Shown: in pieces, positions 1 to 10,837 of the stretch
How the letters are laid out: each line of letters opens with the position of its first letter
How positions within the stretch are numbered: position 1 is the stretch's first letter
Assembly: GCA_036426205.1 (NCBI GenBank)
Contig: WSYH01000046.1
Location: 62,001-126,000 of the forward strand
Source of the DNA: Ascaphus truei
Taxonomy: Eukaryota; Chordata; Amphibia; Anura; Ascaphidae
Reading direction: 5' to 3'
DNA: 64,000 nucleotides
Position numbers and translations under genes: made by a program
Notes under the pieces: model-generated
What the model was told of the DNA's origin: nothing
What the model saw: only the letters and a program-made list of their open reading frames with translations
Databases searched by the model: none

Positions 1-803
1 AAACTGTAGGGTTTACACAGTTTATATACCTTTGTAACCCTATTCTTAAACTATTGGTGATCAATTATCTGTATCCAATCCCTAACGTTGAGACACAGTT
101 TATCGCATGCCCCCCAGCTAGTTAGCCCATGCGTACTGAGACTCTGAGGGTCTTATTTCTGTAGCCCCATAATTAAATCAGGGGCGATGACCAGTCTACC
201 AAATGAAGTATCTGGTAGGATCTTCATTGTTTGTAGGTGTAGATATACCACTTACAAACCACTCCAGTTTGACGCTTCTCCGCCCTCAGGTAACAATTAG
301 AGTGGCAGAGTCTGTTGATCAGGACTTGGTTCCTAGTGTAAACAATCAGGGCAGTTAACTTTTGATCACAGGGCTTATGCTAAATATCTGGCTGCCCTTC
401 CTGACCTATTAGTATAGCAGATGGAGTCTGCATTTTCAGAGCAGATCCAAAATACCATATACACTTTAATATCTGCACATATTAATAAGTTCCGTTCTGG
501 TGGGCTCAGTGGGTCGAAATTTGCCAGTTCTTAATACCTGCAGTGACTCTAAATATTGGCCAAATTTCAACTCTCTGCGACCTCCAGAACCGGAGATACA
601 GAAATGCACTTTAAAACATTTTTAAAATACAGGATTATAGTGAAACGTGGGAACAGGGAAACATACAGTTTCCTGACATGACAAGGTGTAAGCCACATTC
701 CTGGACCGCAGTCCAGTTAACCCCTTGCCTCCCTGGTGAGGTCAGGGGGTGGCCATATGGGGTGCAACCCCTTTAATACCGGGCCAACACCCCTCTCCCT
801 CTA
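1..803. other. Left flank, no gene recognised
   Basis: I see no open frame with recognisable similarity and no terminal repeat in this stretch. It is moderately AT-rich unique-looking DNA directly abutting the partial 3' LTR of the gypsy element. No PLE protein is visible here, although PLE sequence begins immediately on the other side of the gypsy element (from 7274), so one flank of the original insertion site has probably been lost or replaced. Confidence 0.4.
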
Positions 804-1428
804 CAGGGAGACACACCAATAGGAGAGCGGGGAGGAGCAGAGAGAGAAGTGGGAGACAACAGAGATAGGCCAGGGAGAGAAGAGGAGGAGACAGAAGGGG
901 CAGTCGGGGGAATGACCCGTAGGGATTGGGAGGAGGAGTCAGAAGCGTGGCAGGCCAAACAAGCCAAACAAGAGGAGTGTGTGCATGCGCCCTCTGTAAG
1001 TTGAGGGTGCGCGCGCACAGGCTGTGCCAGGGAGATGGCCCGTAGGGTCTGAGAGGTGGGAGCAGAAGGCTGACAGAGCCCGGCGGAGGAGCGTGTGCTT
1101 TCTGCGAGCTGAGGAAGCACGCGCACAGGCCGCATCACCAGGCGCGCGAAGAACTGCGCCGCGGGCACCCCGCTGGAGGATGGCAGAGGAGTGGACGGAG
1201 CAGTCAGAGGAAGGTGAGGTACTGGCCACGGGCCCCGCGGGAGTCAGGGAATGGAGGACGTCAGTGCAGGGGCTCGGGGACCGCGCGGGCGCGCGAGGCT
1301 TGCGTGGCATGCGCTGAGGTAACGGGAGAGAGGTAGAAGGAACGGTACAGGAGTGGGAAAGGGTAGAGGAATTGGCAGGAGATGGGACAGAGGGAAAAGA
1401 AGGGGAAGGAATCCCCTGAATCGTCACA
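804..1428 (-). repeat. Partial 3' LTR of chromodomain Ty3/gypsy element
   Basis: This segment repeats almost base for base the sequence at about 6147-6540 plus 7057-7273, on the other side of the gypsy coding region, so the two are LTRs of one element. Read on the minus strand the LTR starts with TGTGACGATT at 1428. The stretch equivalent to 5696-6146 of the other LTR is missing, so this copy keeps only about 625 bp of an expected ~1,070 bp. The 3' end of the element is therefore truncated or replaced at about 803. Confidence 0.8.
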
Positions 1429-1441
1429 GTATCCCCCCCTT
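1429..1441 (-). promoter_or_regulatory. Polypurine tract of the gypsy element
   Basis: On the minus strand the bases next to the start of the 3' LTR read AAGGGGGGGATAC. A purine run in this place is the usual plus-strand DNA primer site of an LTR retrotransposon. Its position, directly against the TGTGACG start of the LTR, supports both the LTR edge and the orientation. Confidence 0.7.
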
Positions 1442-1444
1442 GAT

Positions 1445-3190
1445 GATTGATCTCTGAGCGATCCAACCATGGCTTGAGGGGAAATTTGTGGTGGAATTTA
1501 AGTAGTAATCTTGGGGCATGGATGTGACGTGCAGGTACTCAAGACCGTTCCTCTGGGCTGTATCCCTTCCAGTGGACCAGGAATTGGAGATTATTTTTGG
1601 ACCAGCGGGAGTCGATAAGTGTCTGGACTTCATACTCCTGTTGTCCTAGGGTGGAGACCGGATCGGGTTTCTGTGAAGGGACAGAAAAATGAGGACTAGG
1701 TATGAAAGGTTTAAGAAGGGAAGCGTGGAAAACGGACGGTATCTTCATAGTAGGAGGGAGGTCGAGACGGAAAGCCACAGGATTAATTTTCTCCAAAATT
1801 TTGAATGGGCCTAGGAATCTAAGAGCTAGCTTAGGCGATGGTGTTTTCAGCCTAATATTCTTTGGGGATAACTACACCCGGTCGCCGGGTTTGAAGGAAG
1901 GCCCAGGTTGACGATGACGGTCTGCCTTGGACTTTTGTTTGGCTACCGTAGATTGTAAAGACTTGAGGATCCTTTTCCACGATTCTTGGAGATTGACAAC
2001 ATGAGAGTCGGCCGCAGGAACGCCCGAAGGGGGGGGCAAGAGAGGAAGGCTAGTGGGATGGAAACCGAAGTTGATGAAAAAGGGGGACTCCTGAGTAGAC
2101 TCGTTTTTCAGAGAATTTATGGCAAACAGCCCATGGTAAGAGATCCACCCAGTTGTCTTGTGAGTCTGATATGAAACATCTTAGATATTGTTCAAGGGTT
2201 TGGTTCATCCTTTCTGTTTGGCTATTGGTTTGAGGCTGGTATCCTGAGGAAAACAAAAGGGAGATACCAAGTCTTTGAGAAAATGCCCGCCAGAATTTCG
2301 AGATGAACTGTGATCCACGGTCAGAGACAATAGAAATGGGTACGCCATGTAACCTAAAAATTTCTTTGGAGAAGACATCAGTCAAGGTGGCCGAATTAGG
2401 AAGACCATTGAGGGGAACAAAGTGTGCTTATTTAGAGAACCTGTCAACTAAGACCAGAATTGTGTTCATCCCTTTGGAAATGGGCAGTTCAACAATGAAA
2501 TCCATAGAAATATGTTTCCAGGGTTGTTCCGGAATGGGGAGAGGCAGGAGAAGGCCAGAAGGTTTGTGATGGAGTGTCTTACTCTGGGCACATACAGGAC
2601 AGGCAGAAGTAAATTTGAGAATGTCTTGGTTCATCTTAGGCCACCAAAAAGTCAGTTTAATGAGATCTGCTGTCCTTTTGAAGCCTGGATGACCGACTGC
2701 TCTAGAAGAATGACCCCAAAGTAACACTTTATGATGAAAGCGTGTAGCTGAATATAGACGTCCTTCTGGTTCCCTGAACCTGCTGGGAATGTGAGCTTGA
2801 GCCTTGTTGATCTCGTCCAACACATCAAAGTTGTTAGCGGAAATTATACATTTGGCAGGAAGAATAGGCTCTGTGGTTTCATTAGCTTCGGTTTCTGTGA
2901 TGAACTGACGAGAGAACGTCTGCTTTGACGTTTTTGGTACCGGGAATATATGAGATGGTGTAGTTAAAGCGGGAAAAGAAGAGTGACCAGTGAGCTTGCC
3001 GGAATCCCAGACGACGAGCCCCCTCAATATATAACAAATTTTTGTGGTCAGTGAGAATAGCAACTGGTTCTTTGGAACCCTCCAAAAGGTGTCTCTATTC
3101 TTGAAGAGCCAGTTTTATGGCCAAGAGCTCACGGTTACCGACATCATAATTCCTTTCGGCAGATGAAAATTTCTGTGAAAAAAAACCTCA
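1445..3190 (-). pseudogene. Ty3/gypsy pol 3' part: RNase H, integrase, chromodomain
   Basis: Decayed continuation of the pol gene, which makes the integration machinery of the retrotransposon. In minus-strand order: RNase H remnant (frame 3085-2882, with TDHKNLLYI and the [15 protein letters not shown] end); the integrase zinc region (H..H..C..C around VGHPGFKRT and CPVCAQSK, about 2700-2580); the integrase core (SMDFIVELP, then VSDRGSQFISKFW and QPQTNSQTERMNQ, about 2530-2190); and a C-terminal chromodomain (LVHWKGYSPEERS, 1796-1539). The chromodomain places it among chromoviruses. At least three frame changes separate frames 3085-2882, 3063-2428, 2385-2050 and 1796-1539, so no functional protein can be made. 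Confidence 0.9.
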
Positions 3191-3361
3191 GGGTTGAAGT
3201 TTCTCTTGGGGAGAAGTCCTCTGCGAAAGGACTGCGCCAGCTCCTACGTCCGAGGCGTCGACCTCCAAAGTGAAGGGGAGGGAGGTATCTGGAGGACGAA
3301 GGATGGGTGCAGAAACAAAATCCTTCTTAAGGACCTCAAATGCCAGAATAGCCTCGGGAGA

Positions 3362-4858
3362 TCAGGAAGAGATATCGGCGCCTTTCATGGTCAGTGCAGT
3401 GATGGGAAGAGCAATAGAAAATTTTTTTTTGATGAATTTCCTATAATAGTTGGCAAAGCCGAGTAAATGCTGCACAGCCTTAAGTGAATTCGGCAGCGGC
3501 CAATCGAGAACAGCTTTCAGTTTCTCTGGATCCATGGAGAAGCCTTGACTGGAGATGATATAGCCTAGGAAGGCAGTAGAGGACTGGTGGAATAAACACT
3601 TCTCCATCTTGGCATATAGGCGATTGGAATGGAGCCTGGAAAGCACAAGTTTAGTATGAGAAATGTGTTCCTCCAGATTTCTAGAAAAAATTAGGATGTC
3701 GTCTAGGTAGACTATGACAAATGTTCCCAATACGTCACGGAAGATGTCGTTCATATACTCTTGAAACACGGCAGGAGCGTTACATAACCCAAAGGGCATA
3801 ACAAGATATTCATAATGTCCAGAACATGTGTTAAATGCAGTTTTCCACTCGTCCCCCTCCCTTATGCGAATGAGATTATAGGCGCCTCTTAAGTCTAGCT
3901 TTGAGAAGATAGAGGCCCCCTGGAGACGATCGAACAGTTTTGAGATGACCGGAAAGGGATACTGGTTCTTCACCGTGATCTTATTGAGTCCGCGGAAGTC
4001 AATGCATGGCCTGAGCGATCCATCCTTCTTCTTCACAAAGAAGAAGCCAGCCCCTGCAGGGGAGGTAGAGTTGCGGATGAATCCCTTCTCCAAGTTTTCC
4101 TGAATGTAGGACGTCATGGCCTCGGTCTCTGGGACGGAGTGTGGATACGATTTAGACTTCGGCAGGATGGTCCCAGGAATAAGATCAATAGGCCAATTGT
4201 ATGGACGATGGGGAGGAAGAATCTCCGCTTGTACCTTGTTGAACATATCCAGATACTCATGATAAACGGTGGGCAGGGTCGATAGATTAGAAGAAACGGA
4301 ATCCAGGCCGGCCAGCACCGTAACAGGAGACTCAACAGGAACGACGTCTGCGGACGAAGGCCACTGGAGAGGACGAGTACTGGTCCAGTCAATGCGCAGA
4401 TTGTGGAGTTGAAGACAAGGCAATCCTAAAATAATTTGCACCGTAGGAGATTGAAAAGTATCGAAGATGATTACCTCCTTATGACCATCAGCCAAGGTCA
4501 GTGTAAGCGGAATAGACTCCCAAATGATAAATGCCGGCTGGAGAGGCCTGCCGTCAATGGTTTCAAGGCCAATGGGGGACTTCCTTCTGACCATGGGGAT
4601 GTGATTCTCCGACTCGAACTCATGGTCCAGGAAGTTACCACCAGATCCCGAATCGACGAAAGCTTCGACCTTCAGGGAAAGATTCGTACCCTCCAATGTG
4701 GCAGGAAGCAGAAACTTCTTTGGGAGAGCTTCGGGAGGAGAGGGGCAAGGAGAGACACTACCCAGTAGAACCCCCTCTACCTCTACTGGGTGTGCCCGTT
4801 TCCCGGCTTCAGGGGACAATTCTGGAGGCGGTGTTCCGGAGAAGTACAGTAGAAGCAA
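3362..4858 (-). CDS. Ty3/gypsy pol fragment: protease and reverse transcriptase
   Basis: A 498-codon open stretch, the best preserved part of the element. An aspartic protease active site (AFVDSGSGGNFL) lies near residue 70. Reverse transcriptase follows, with the catalytic YLDDILIFS box near residue 385, the preceding VMPFGLCNAPAVFQEYMN, and LLGFANYYRKFIKKF near the end. Order and spacing are those of Ty3/gypsy pol. The chosen ATG is only the first in this open stretch. In the intact element this region would follow gag and lead into RNase H, which is now out of frame at about 3360. It belongs to the same element as the LTRs at 804-1428 and 5696-7273. Confidence 0.9.
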   Translation of the reverse strand: MLLLYFSGTPPPELSPEAGKRAHPVEVEGVLLGSVSPCPSPPEALPKKFLLPATLEGTNLSLKVEAFVDSGSGGNFLDHEFESENHIPMVRRKSPIGLETIDGRPLQPAFIIWESIPLTLTLADGHKEVIIFDTFQSPTVQIILGLPCLQLHNLRIDWTSTRPLQWPSSADVVPVESPVTVLAGLDSVSSNLSTLPTVYHEYLDMFNKVQAEILPPHRPYNWPIDLIPGTILPKSKSYPHSVPETEAMTSYIQENLEKGFIRNSTSPAGAGFFFVKKKDGSLRPCIDFRGLNKITVKNQYPFPVISKLFDRLQGASIFSKLDLRGAYNLIRIREGDEWKTAFNTCSGHYEYLVMPFGLCNAPAVFQEYMNDIFRDVLGTFVIVYLDDILIFSRNLEEHISHTKLVLSRLHSNRLYAKMEKCLFHQSSTAFLGYIISSQGFSMDPEKLKAVLDWPLPNSLKAVQHLLGFANYYRKFIKKKFSIALPITALTMKGADISS

Positions 4859-5693
4859 AGTCTATTCAGGCGCCGGCGCCGCGCTTTCTCCGTGACCCGA
4901 AGTTGCTGACTGCCGATCTGCATCGGTTCCGGAGACTCCAGTGCCAGGAGAGGTGTTGTAGGCGACCTGTGAGAAACAACAGAAGAGGGAGAACGAGAAC
5001 AATGCCTTTCGTGCCGTCGCTCCTGCGTACGCTGATCCATGCGCATGCTCAGAGTAATCAACTCCTCCAGGGAGGAAGGCCGGGCATGACTAGCTAGGTC
5101 ATCTTTCAACGTATCTGAAGGTCCGTGCCAGTACGCGGCGATGAGTGCCTCATCCTTCTATTGGACATCGGCGGCCAGCATACGGAACTCGATGGCGTAT
5201 TTGGCAGCTGATCTTCGGGCCTGAGAAATGTGAAAAAGAGAGAAGCGGCTGTCTCACACCGTGCAGGGGTATCAAATACCAGTTGGAACTCGCGTCTAAA
5301 GAGAGAATAGTCTTGCGTTAGCTCACTTTTGCGCTCCCATAGGGGGGAGGCCCAGGCGAGGGCGTCTCCGGAGAGTAAGGTGTATACATATGCTACTTTA
5401 GCACGATCTGTAGGAAACAGGGAGGAGGACATCTTAAACTGCACTTCACACTGGTTTAAGAAACTGCGGCAGATGAGAGGATCCCCATTGTAACGATTCG
5501 AAGACAGAATCCATGGCCCTGAGTTGGCATAGGTTGTAGCCACCGGTGGCATAGGGACAAAGGGGTTCTCCTGAGGGGAGAACTTAGCCAACTGTTGTGA
5601 GACAGTGGATAGCTGGTTACTAATATACTGTAAGGCCTCAAAGGAAATACTGGTACCCACCTCAGGGGGGTCTGCGTTTGTTGGGCTCTGCAT
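4783..5693 (-). pseudogene. Ty3/gypsy gag with CCHC zinc knuckle, frameshifted
   Basis: Capsid-type protein of the same element. The ATG at 5693 lies only three bases inside the end of the 5' LTR. The frame 5693-5106 carries a gag-like region (NRYNGDPLICRSFLNQCE, then ASPLWERKSELTQDY). A shift near 5220 moves the reading to frame 5109-4783, which ends in one retroviral-type zinc knuckle, CFYCTSPEHRLQNC (C-X2-C-X4-H-X4-C). RNA packaging and particle assembly are the known roles of this family. The break means it is not functional as it stands. Confidence 0.85.
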
Positions 5694-5695
5694 AA

Positions 5696-7273
5696 TGTCA
5701 CACCTGTAGGCCCGCAGACCTGGCAAGACCCCAGTACTGAGGTGGGAATGGTATAACACCACACACCCGGAGTGTGGTATAGCGTTGCTGGGCCTGTAAT
5801 GAAAGTTGTTAATGATACTTGCTTGGGGGTGTCCGTATAAGAATAGTCGTGTCCGTGTGCCAATGTCCAGGAGTCCAGAGGGTAGAGTCGTCAGAGTATA
5901 AGCCAGGTTCTAGGATGCCAGAGGTAAGCGAGGTAGAGTTCGTAGCAAGGTTCAAAGGGGTACCAGAGAGCAGAGTAGTCCAGGACAAGCAGAGGTCAAA
6001 GCCAGGGAAATCCAAGGTAAACACAGGAGCATAACACAGGAGCAGGATACAGCAGGAACACAGAGGGAGCACAGCATAGGTCAGCACACACAGGGAAACA
6101 GGAACTATGCAGAGCGAGGAAGAAGAGGACAGACAGGATTACAAAGGGAGACACACAAATAGGAGAGCGGGAGGAGCAGAGAGAGAAGTGGGAGACAACA
6201 GAGATAGCCAGGGAGAGAAGAGGAGGAGACAGAAGGGGCAATCAGGGGAATGACCCGTAGGGATTGGGAAGAGGAGTCAGGACCGTGGCAAGCCAAACAA
6301 GAGGTGCGTGTGCGCGCCCTCTGTAAGTTGAGGGTGCGCGCGCACAGGCTGTGCCAGGGAGATGGCCCGTAGGGGCTGAGAGGGGGGAGCAGAAGGCCAA
6401 CAGAGCCCGGCGGAGGAGCGTGTGCACGTGCCCTCTGCGAGCTGAGGAAGCGCGCGCACAGGCCGCGTCACCAGGTGCGCGGAGCGCCGCGGGCACCCCG
6501 CTGGAGGATGGCAGAGGAGTGGACGGAGCAGTCAGGGAAGGTGAGTGTGGCAGGACGGCCTGTAGCCGAGGTCAGGGAACAGTCCACACGTGTAGTTTCA
6601 GGATAAATGAAAACGTTCAGTGGCTTTATTTCTCCACAGCAACATAACATGCGGGTACACTGTCCCTTTAAACAAATAAATCCTGCTCCACGTTGGGAGA
6701 AAAACTGACTAACACAGCAGACCTATCTAGCAGGCTGGCTGGCTAAACCATAACCAAACCTTAAGAGTCTTTTAAGCAGTCATGAAACAAATGAAACAAA
6801 TCTTACTTTGGCTGCAGTAAGTAGTGTGCTGTATCCGTTTGGCTAGCAGCACATATATCCATGTGCTCTGGTCTGAGAGGGCAAGCTACTGCTGGTAACA
6901 AGATCCTTATCTACCTTGCTGGCTCTCAGGTGTCAGCTTACTTCCTGACTACCTAACTTCCACCTGAGTTAACCCTTATGAGTGCTGGATGAAGCACTCA
7001 GACATATGTCTCCCAGGCGTAACTGATAGGAGTTGACTTCACTCTGTCACAGTGAGGTACTGGCCGCGGGCACCTCGGGAGTCGGGGAACGGGGAACGAA
7101 GGACGTCAGTGCAGGGGATCGGGGACCGCGCGGGCACGCGAGGCTTGCGGGGCATGCGCTGAGGTAACGGGAGAGAGGTAGAAGGAACGGGACAGGAGTG
7201 GGAAAGGGTAGAGGAATTGGCAGGAGATGGGGCAGAGGGAGAAGAAGGGGAAGGAATCCCCTGAATCGTCACA
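5696..7273 (-). repeat. 5' LTR of the gypsy element, interrupted by a nested solo LTR
   Basis: On the minus strand it starts TGTGACGATT (7273) and ends GTGTGACA (5696), three bases before the gag ATG. Without the 506-bp insertion at 6546-7051 it is about 1,072 bp. Its inner two thirds match the partial LTR at 804-1428. The 3' portion (about 5700-5850) resembles the end of the second chromovirus LTR at 35820-35898 on the plus strand, with a shared GGGTGTGTGGTGTTATACC, so the two elements are related families. Confidence 0.8.
6546..7051. mobile_element. Solo LTR nested in gypsy LTR, 5-bp target duplication
   Basis: A 506-bp insertion absent from the other LTR copy, which reads straight through the site at about 1214. 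It begins TGTGGCAGGA and ends CTCTGTCACA, so it has TG...CA ends. It is flanked on both sides by GTGAG (6541-6545 and 7052-7056). This is the expected scar of LTR-LTR recombination in an element with 5-bp target duplication. No coding sequence is present and its family is unknown. Confidence 0.85.
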
Positions 7274-8206
7274 TATAGCCACCCACCTATGGATGGAGAT
7301 TGTTACAAAACTGGGATTTCTCCAACGTGGAGAATCCTGTACTAATAGTAATGCCTGGGGTCAGGTTTGCTTGGGAGTACAGGTTCATCGATGATGTGCT
7401 CTTACTGTGGAGGGGACCATCTGACCTCCTTAAGACATTCATCGATGGACTTAATGTTAACACTAACAATTTAAAACTTATATATGAGATTGGTACAGAT
7501 CAGATCGCCTTCCTTGATCTACTTGTTAAAAAAGAACCTGCAGGGATTATTAGTACTACCATCTAGAGGAAAAGTACTGCCACGAACAGTATCCTCAGGG
7601 CAACTAGCCATCATCCACCTAACCTTATCAAGGGTATTCCTGTAGGCCAGTTCTTAAGGCTTAAACGCAACTATACTAATGATGTAGAGTTCGAGAGTCA
7701 AGCCCTACTTATGAAGGATAGGTTTACAGCACGTGGATATAGTAAAAATACTATCCACAGGGCATACAGGAGAGCGAGGAACACTCCAAGGATAGATTTA
7801 CTAAAAGTTAAAACTGATGAGAGACACACCAATACAATTAGGTTTATTGTTACATTTAACGAAAAGTGGTACCATGCGAAGAATGCCTTTAAAAAACACT
7901 GGCATATTCTTAGAGCTGATGAGGACCTGAAGGATGTTTTAAGATCTTACCCTGAGATGACTAGCCGTAGGTCAAAGAACCTACGTAATTGCCTGGTGAG
8001 GAGCCACTTTGAGGCTAATGTCCGTAAGACTTGGTTTCCGAATAAACCACCAGGCTGTTTCAGCTGCCATAGCTGTAAAGCATTCACAATCATAAAAAAT
8101 GCTAAAACCTTCAATAATTGGGACAACACACAAACTTTTGAAATAAGAAAATTTATTTATTAACTGTAAGACATCTGGCGCAATCTACATGGCAGAATGT
8201 ACTGTC
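7274..8206 (+). pseudogene. Penelope-like element copy 1: RT C-terminal half
   Basis: Remnant of the PLE polyprotein, which joins a telomerase-like reverse transcriptase to a GIY-YIG endonuclease. Visible are the RT catalytic box in RFIDDVLLLW (7380-7411), the downstream SHHPPNLIKGIPVGQFLRLKRN region and the basic domain (frame 7711-8163) leading to the FNNWDNTQTFEIRKFI segment that normally precedes the endonuclease. The 5' half of RT is missing at the gypsy junction. There is an in-frame stop at 7564 and a frameshift near 8155. The sequence stops after the codons for GAIYMAEC at about 8206, where the GIY-YIG domain should continue. Unrelated GC-rich DNA follows. Confidence 0.85.
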
Positions 8207-8470
8207 CCGGCCGAGCTTAGTCTCATAAAAGACGGGAGCCGGCCGGGCACGTGACGGGTATTTCGGCGAAAGTTGCGTGCGCGCTCCCCGCACGTTCACT
8301 GGACTTTCCCGCGCCTCAATAGGAAAGCGCTATGGCGCTTTCTATTGAAAGCGCCCGAGGCGCGGGAAAACGGCCGCGAACCTTCCCAATTCGCGGCGGG
8401 GCACTGTCGCGCGGCGCCTGCGTTTTTTTTAAACCGCGGTGCCAGCCGCTTTAAGTCTAAGCTGCCCTCT
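8207..8470. repeat. GC-rich insert with an imperfect hairpin
   Basis: Composition changes abruptly from AT-rich PLE coding DNA to GC-rich DNA at 8207. About 8308-8371 forms an imperfect hairpin: a CCCGCGCCTC / GAGGCGCGGG outer stem and an AATAGGAAAGCGC / GCGCTTTCTATT inner stem around a TATG loop, with one unpaired GAAAGCGCCC stretch. It is likely a short DNA element that replaced or entered the end of the PLE coding region. I could not define its ends. Confidence 0.45.
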
Positions 8471-9765
8471 CCTCAGTGTCCCTGTGTAGTGCTGCAAGCT
8501 TATCCATACATAGACACTGCATAGTCATTTTATTTACCACTGTACTGAGAATAGGACGCCATTAGACCAATCAGAGCTCACATCCTCTGATAAATACTGG
8601 GGGCTGTACAGGCGCTCCCGTTCAGCCTTGAGAAAGCACGCCCAGCGAATCGTACGTCGGCATGTGACGTCATCACGTCAGAGGGGCGGTATCAGTGCTC
8701 GTGATCGGACGCGACCGCTACTACCAGCTCTCTGTTTGGAGCTATGTCTGTGCAATAGTATGCACATTGTTTTTAACTGCAGAAGTACCCACCGGTTTAT
8801 ACTGTATAAGCACCCTGCATTAGCTAGATGGTGCATTGCTACTTAGCGCTACCACCGGGGCTGCTGTACTACCGCTGGATACACTGCATATCATTTGCAT
8901 CTTTGGATACTAAGAGTAAGCAGGCACAACTTGTGCACTGCTGTATCAGCTTCACCTACCTGCTCATATTGGCTAAGTGTGATTTTGGGCTAACCGTGTC
9001 TAGGCTAGAACTCAATCCAAGCTGTGCAATCTTTACATTAGATCTGCTGACCCATCAGCTCACTCTCCTGAGTGAGTCTTTTGCTGAAGCCTAGACACCA
9101 TATGTGCTATATAACTCTGCACAAGCCATTGGCCTGTGGTCAGATAGAGATTCCGGATCAGTCATACTTAGACTGAACCCCAATCCAGACCATTATATGT
9201 GTATCTAAAGACATAGCGTTACTTACTCTAGGTGTCTTACTGTAGGTACCCTGTTTGGGCCTACCCGCATGAGGTAGCCACCATCAGCATTAGCTGAGTT
9301 CATACCCTCTATAGGGGCCTTACCATCCTCACCTCTACCTGTAGGCAGGAGATATATATAGCTGTACCGTTGGCTCAGCATTAGACTGGGATTTCCATCT
9401 CTCTTAGGAGGGCAGCACTATTGGTAGGCCTTGTATCCGACTGGATTTTAATATTTTGCTGCTTTTTAGGCTCATTATTGAGTCTCACTTACTTGGACCT
9501 TCTAGCGTTCTATTTGTTATTTGAGTATTACTCCCAATAAAGTGTTTTAATTATTTCACTCCTCACCGTACGCATATATACACTCTTATTTCGACTGCTG
9601 CACCTGTGATGTTTAATAGATATTTATACATATATATTTAGGCACTGTACCGTGTATGAGTTTCACTGGATGTGCACTGAGCTTTGTCTGTGTTTTATGT
9701 TCTGTCTCTGGTTTTAATATATATTGCCATGCTCAGTAGCACTCCTCTGTGACACTCATATGCTT
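8471..9765 (+). mobile_element. PLE copy 1 3' region with hammerhead-like motif
   Basis: Long non-coding region downstream of the copy 1 RT. It contains a hammerhead-like core at 8627-8653 and a CCAATAAAGTGTTTTAATT stretch near 9535. The last ~295 bp (9471-9765) recur, in permuted order, at 11447-11803, 17847-17984 and 18578-18790. PLEs are known to carry terminal repeat-like (pLTR) sequences in tandem and inverted arrangements, and this region fits that role. The assignment to the PLE rests on position and repeat pattern, not on a family match. Confidence 0.55.
8627..8653 (+). ncRNA. Hammerhead-ribozyme-like motif (degenerate), PLE copy 1
   Basis: Reads CTTGAGAAAG, a short GC-flanked loop, then GCGAATCG. 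It has the order box - stem-loop - GAA(A/T) seen at the other PLE ends in this window. Neither the canonical CTGATGA box nor a clean GAAA is present, so cleavage activity is doubtful. Position, about 420 bp past the RT remnant, is as in known PLE hammerheads. Confidence 0.4.
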
Positions 9766-9828
9766 ATATATATGTAGCCTGGTCCCCTGTCGGTGTGTGC
9801 ACAGTGTGTCTCTCCGTGATGCGGCCGG

Positions 9829-9905
9829 TTGCCGGGGACGCAAGCGGGCCGGTTGCCGGGGACGCAAGCGGGCCGGTTGCCGGGGACACGATCGGGCCAT
9901 TGCTA
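9829..9905 (+). repeat. Tandem repeat, 24-bp unit, three copies
   Basis: Three adjacent copies of a GC-rich unit beginning GGCCGGTTGCCGGGGAC. The first two are identical; the third ends in ACACGATC. The run gives open frames on both strands with no stops, which explains overlapping ORFs here that I do not regard as genes. Confidence 0.85.
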
Positions 9906-10632
9906 GGGCCACGGTCACGTCGCGAGGGTCCCGGCGGCTCGCTGAGCAGGGCGCCGCCATTGCTAGGTGCGTTGCGCATGCGCAAGGGCACAGGAGCGCC
10001 AGGAGGAATACAGAAAGGTCGCGCCTGCGCAGTGCAGGCAGCCCACCCCCAGGGTGCACAGGGGCAGAGCCACATGACCCCAGGGAGCCAATAGGGCTGC
10101 AGCATCTCCCGGCAAGGAGATTGATACATTTTTGCGGGTTGGCAGCACGTTGGCAGTTGGTGACAGGAGCAGCTAGGGGAAGGAGGTAGGGTGCAGGAGT
10201 CAGTGACTCTCTGCACTAGGCCAGCATTCCCCTAGGCCCCAGATAGCCCTGAGTCACCCTAGTGGAGTGTTGCAGGGACAGGCCCTAGGTTAGGGACCCT
10301 GCCCCACTAGCTATTAGATAGTACGGAACAAAGAACTTTGCCTGTCTTGCTGAGAGAGAGAGCTGGACTATTATCAGGGTGGGATCGCCCCTGCTGGATC
10401 ATCCTGTGGTGGATCCGGATATCGTGCAGGAGTTCACCTGGATCCTTTGTGAAGTCCGCTGCAGGTCCGAGCACTGGAGTGCTCGGCAGGTAACCCATAA
10501 CCTCACGTGCACCAACAAGGCCTATCACCAGACATAGTGGCTGCACAGTCACACACACACACCTGTATATGACTTGGGAGTGCGAGACATTGGGTTGGGT
10601 TTACTGGACACGGGGTGGGATCACTCTGTGGA
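9906..10632. other. Intergenic, no gene recognised
   Basis: GC-rich in the first 300 bp (several GCGC and GGGGC runs, CpG-rich), then ordinary composition. Overlapping ORFs on both strands share no recognisable domain and are low-complexity. It may be the remainder of a short repetitive element, but I could not find its ends. Confidence 0.3.
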
Positions 10633-10635
10633 GGT

Positions 10636-10745
10636 GTTAGCGTCCGCCGTGACGCATAAGGTGTTAGCGTCCGCCGTGACGCATAAAGTGTTAGCGTCCG
10701 CCGTGGCGCATAAGGTGTTAGCGTCCGCCGTGGTGCAAGTTAGCG
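10636..10745 (+). repeat. Tandem repeat, 27-bp unit, four copies
   Basis: Four near-identical copies starting GTGTTAGCGTCCGCCGTG, each ending GCATAAG or a close variant. A fifth degenerate piece follows (GTTAGCGTTAGCGTCCTGCG). The unit length is a multiple of three, so the array stays open in frame and produces a repetitive peptide in the 10574-10837 reading frame. I do not regard that frame as a gene. Confidence 0.85.
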
Positions 10746-10837
10746 TTAGCGTCCTGCGAGACGCCGTAGTCAGGTTGCCTTTAGCGAGGGACACCTGTTG
10801 TTATATGTTGATATTACATGTCTTCTATGCACGTTAG

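Noticed and set aside
939..1466. Long open frames on both strands in the LTR (also 6242-6650)
   Set aside because: They lie within GC-rich LTR sequence, overlap each other on both strands and have no domain; open by base composition.
9733..10216. Overlapping 100-150 codon frames on both strands
   Set aside because: Produced by a GC-rich 24-bp tandem repeat and CpG-rich DNA; Arg/Gly/Pro-rich with no domain.
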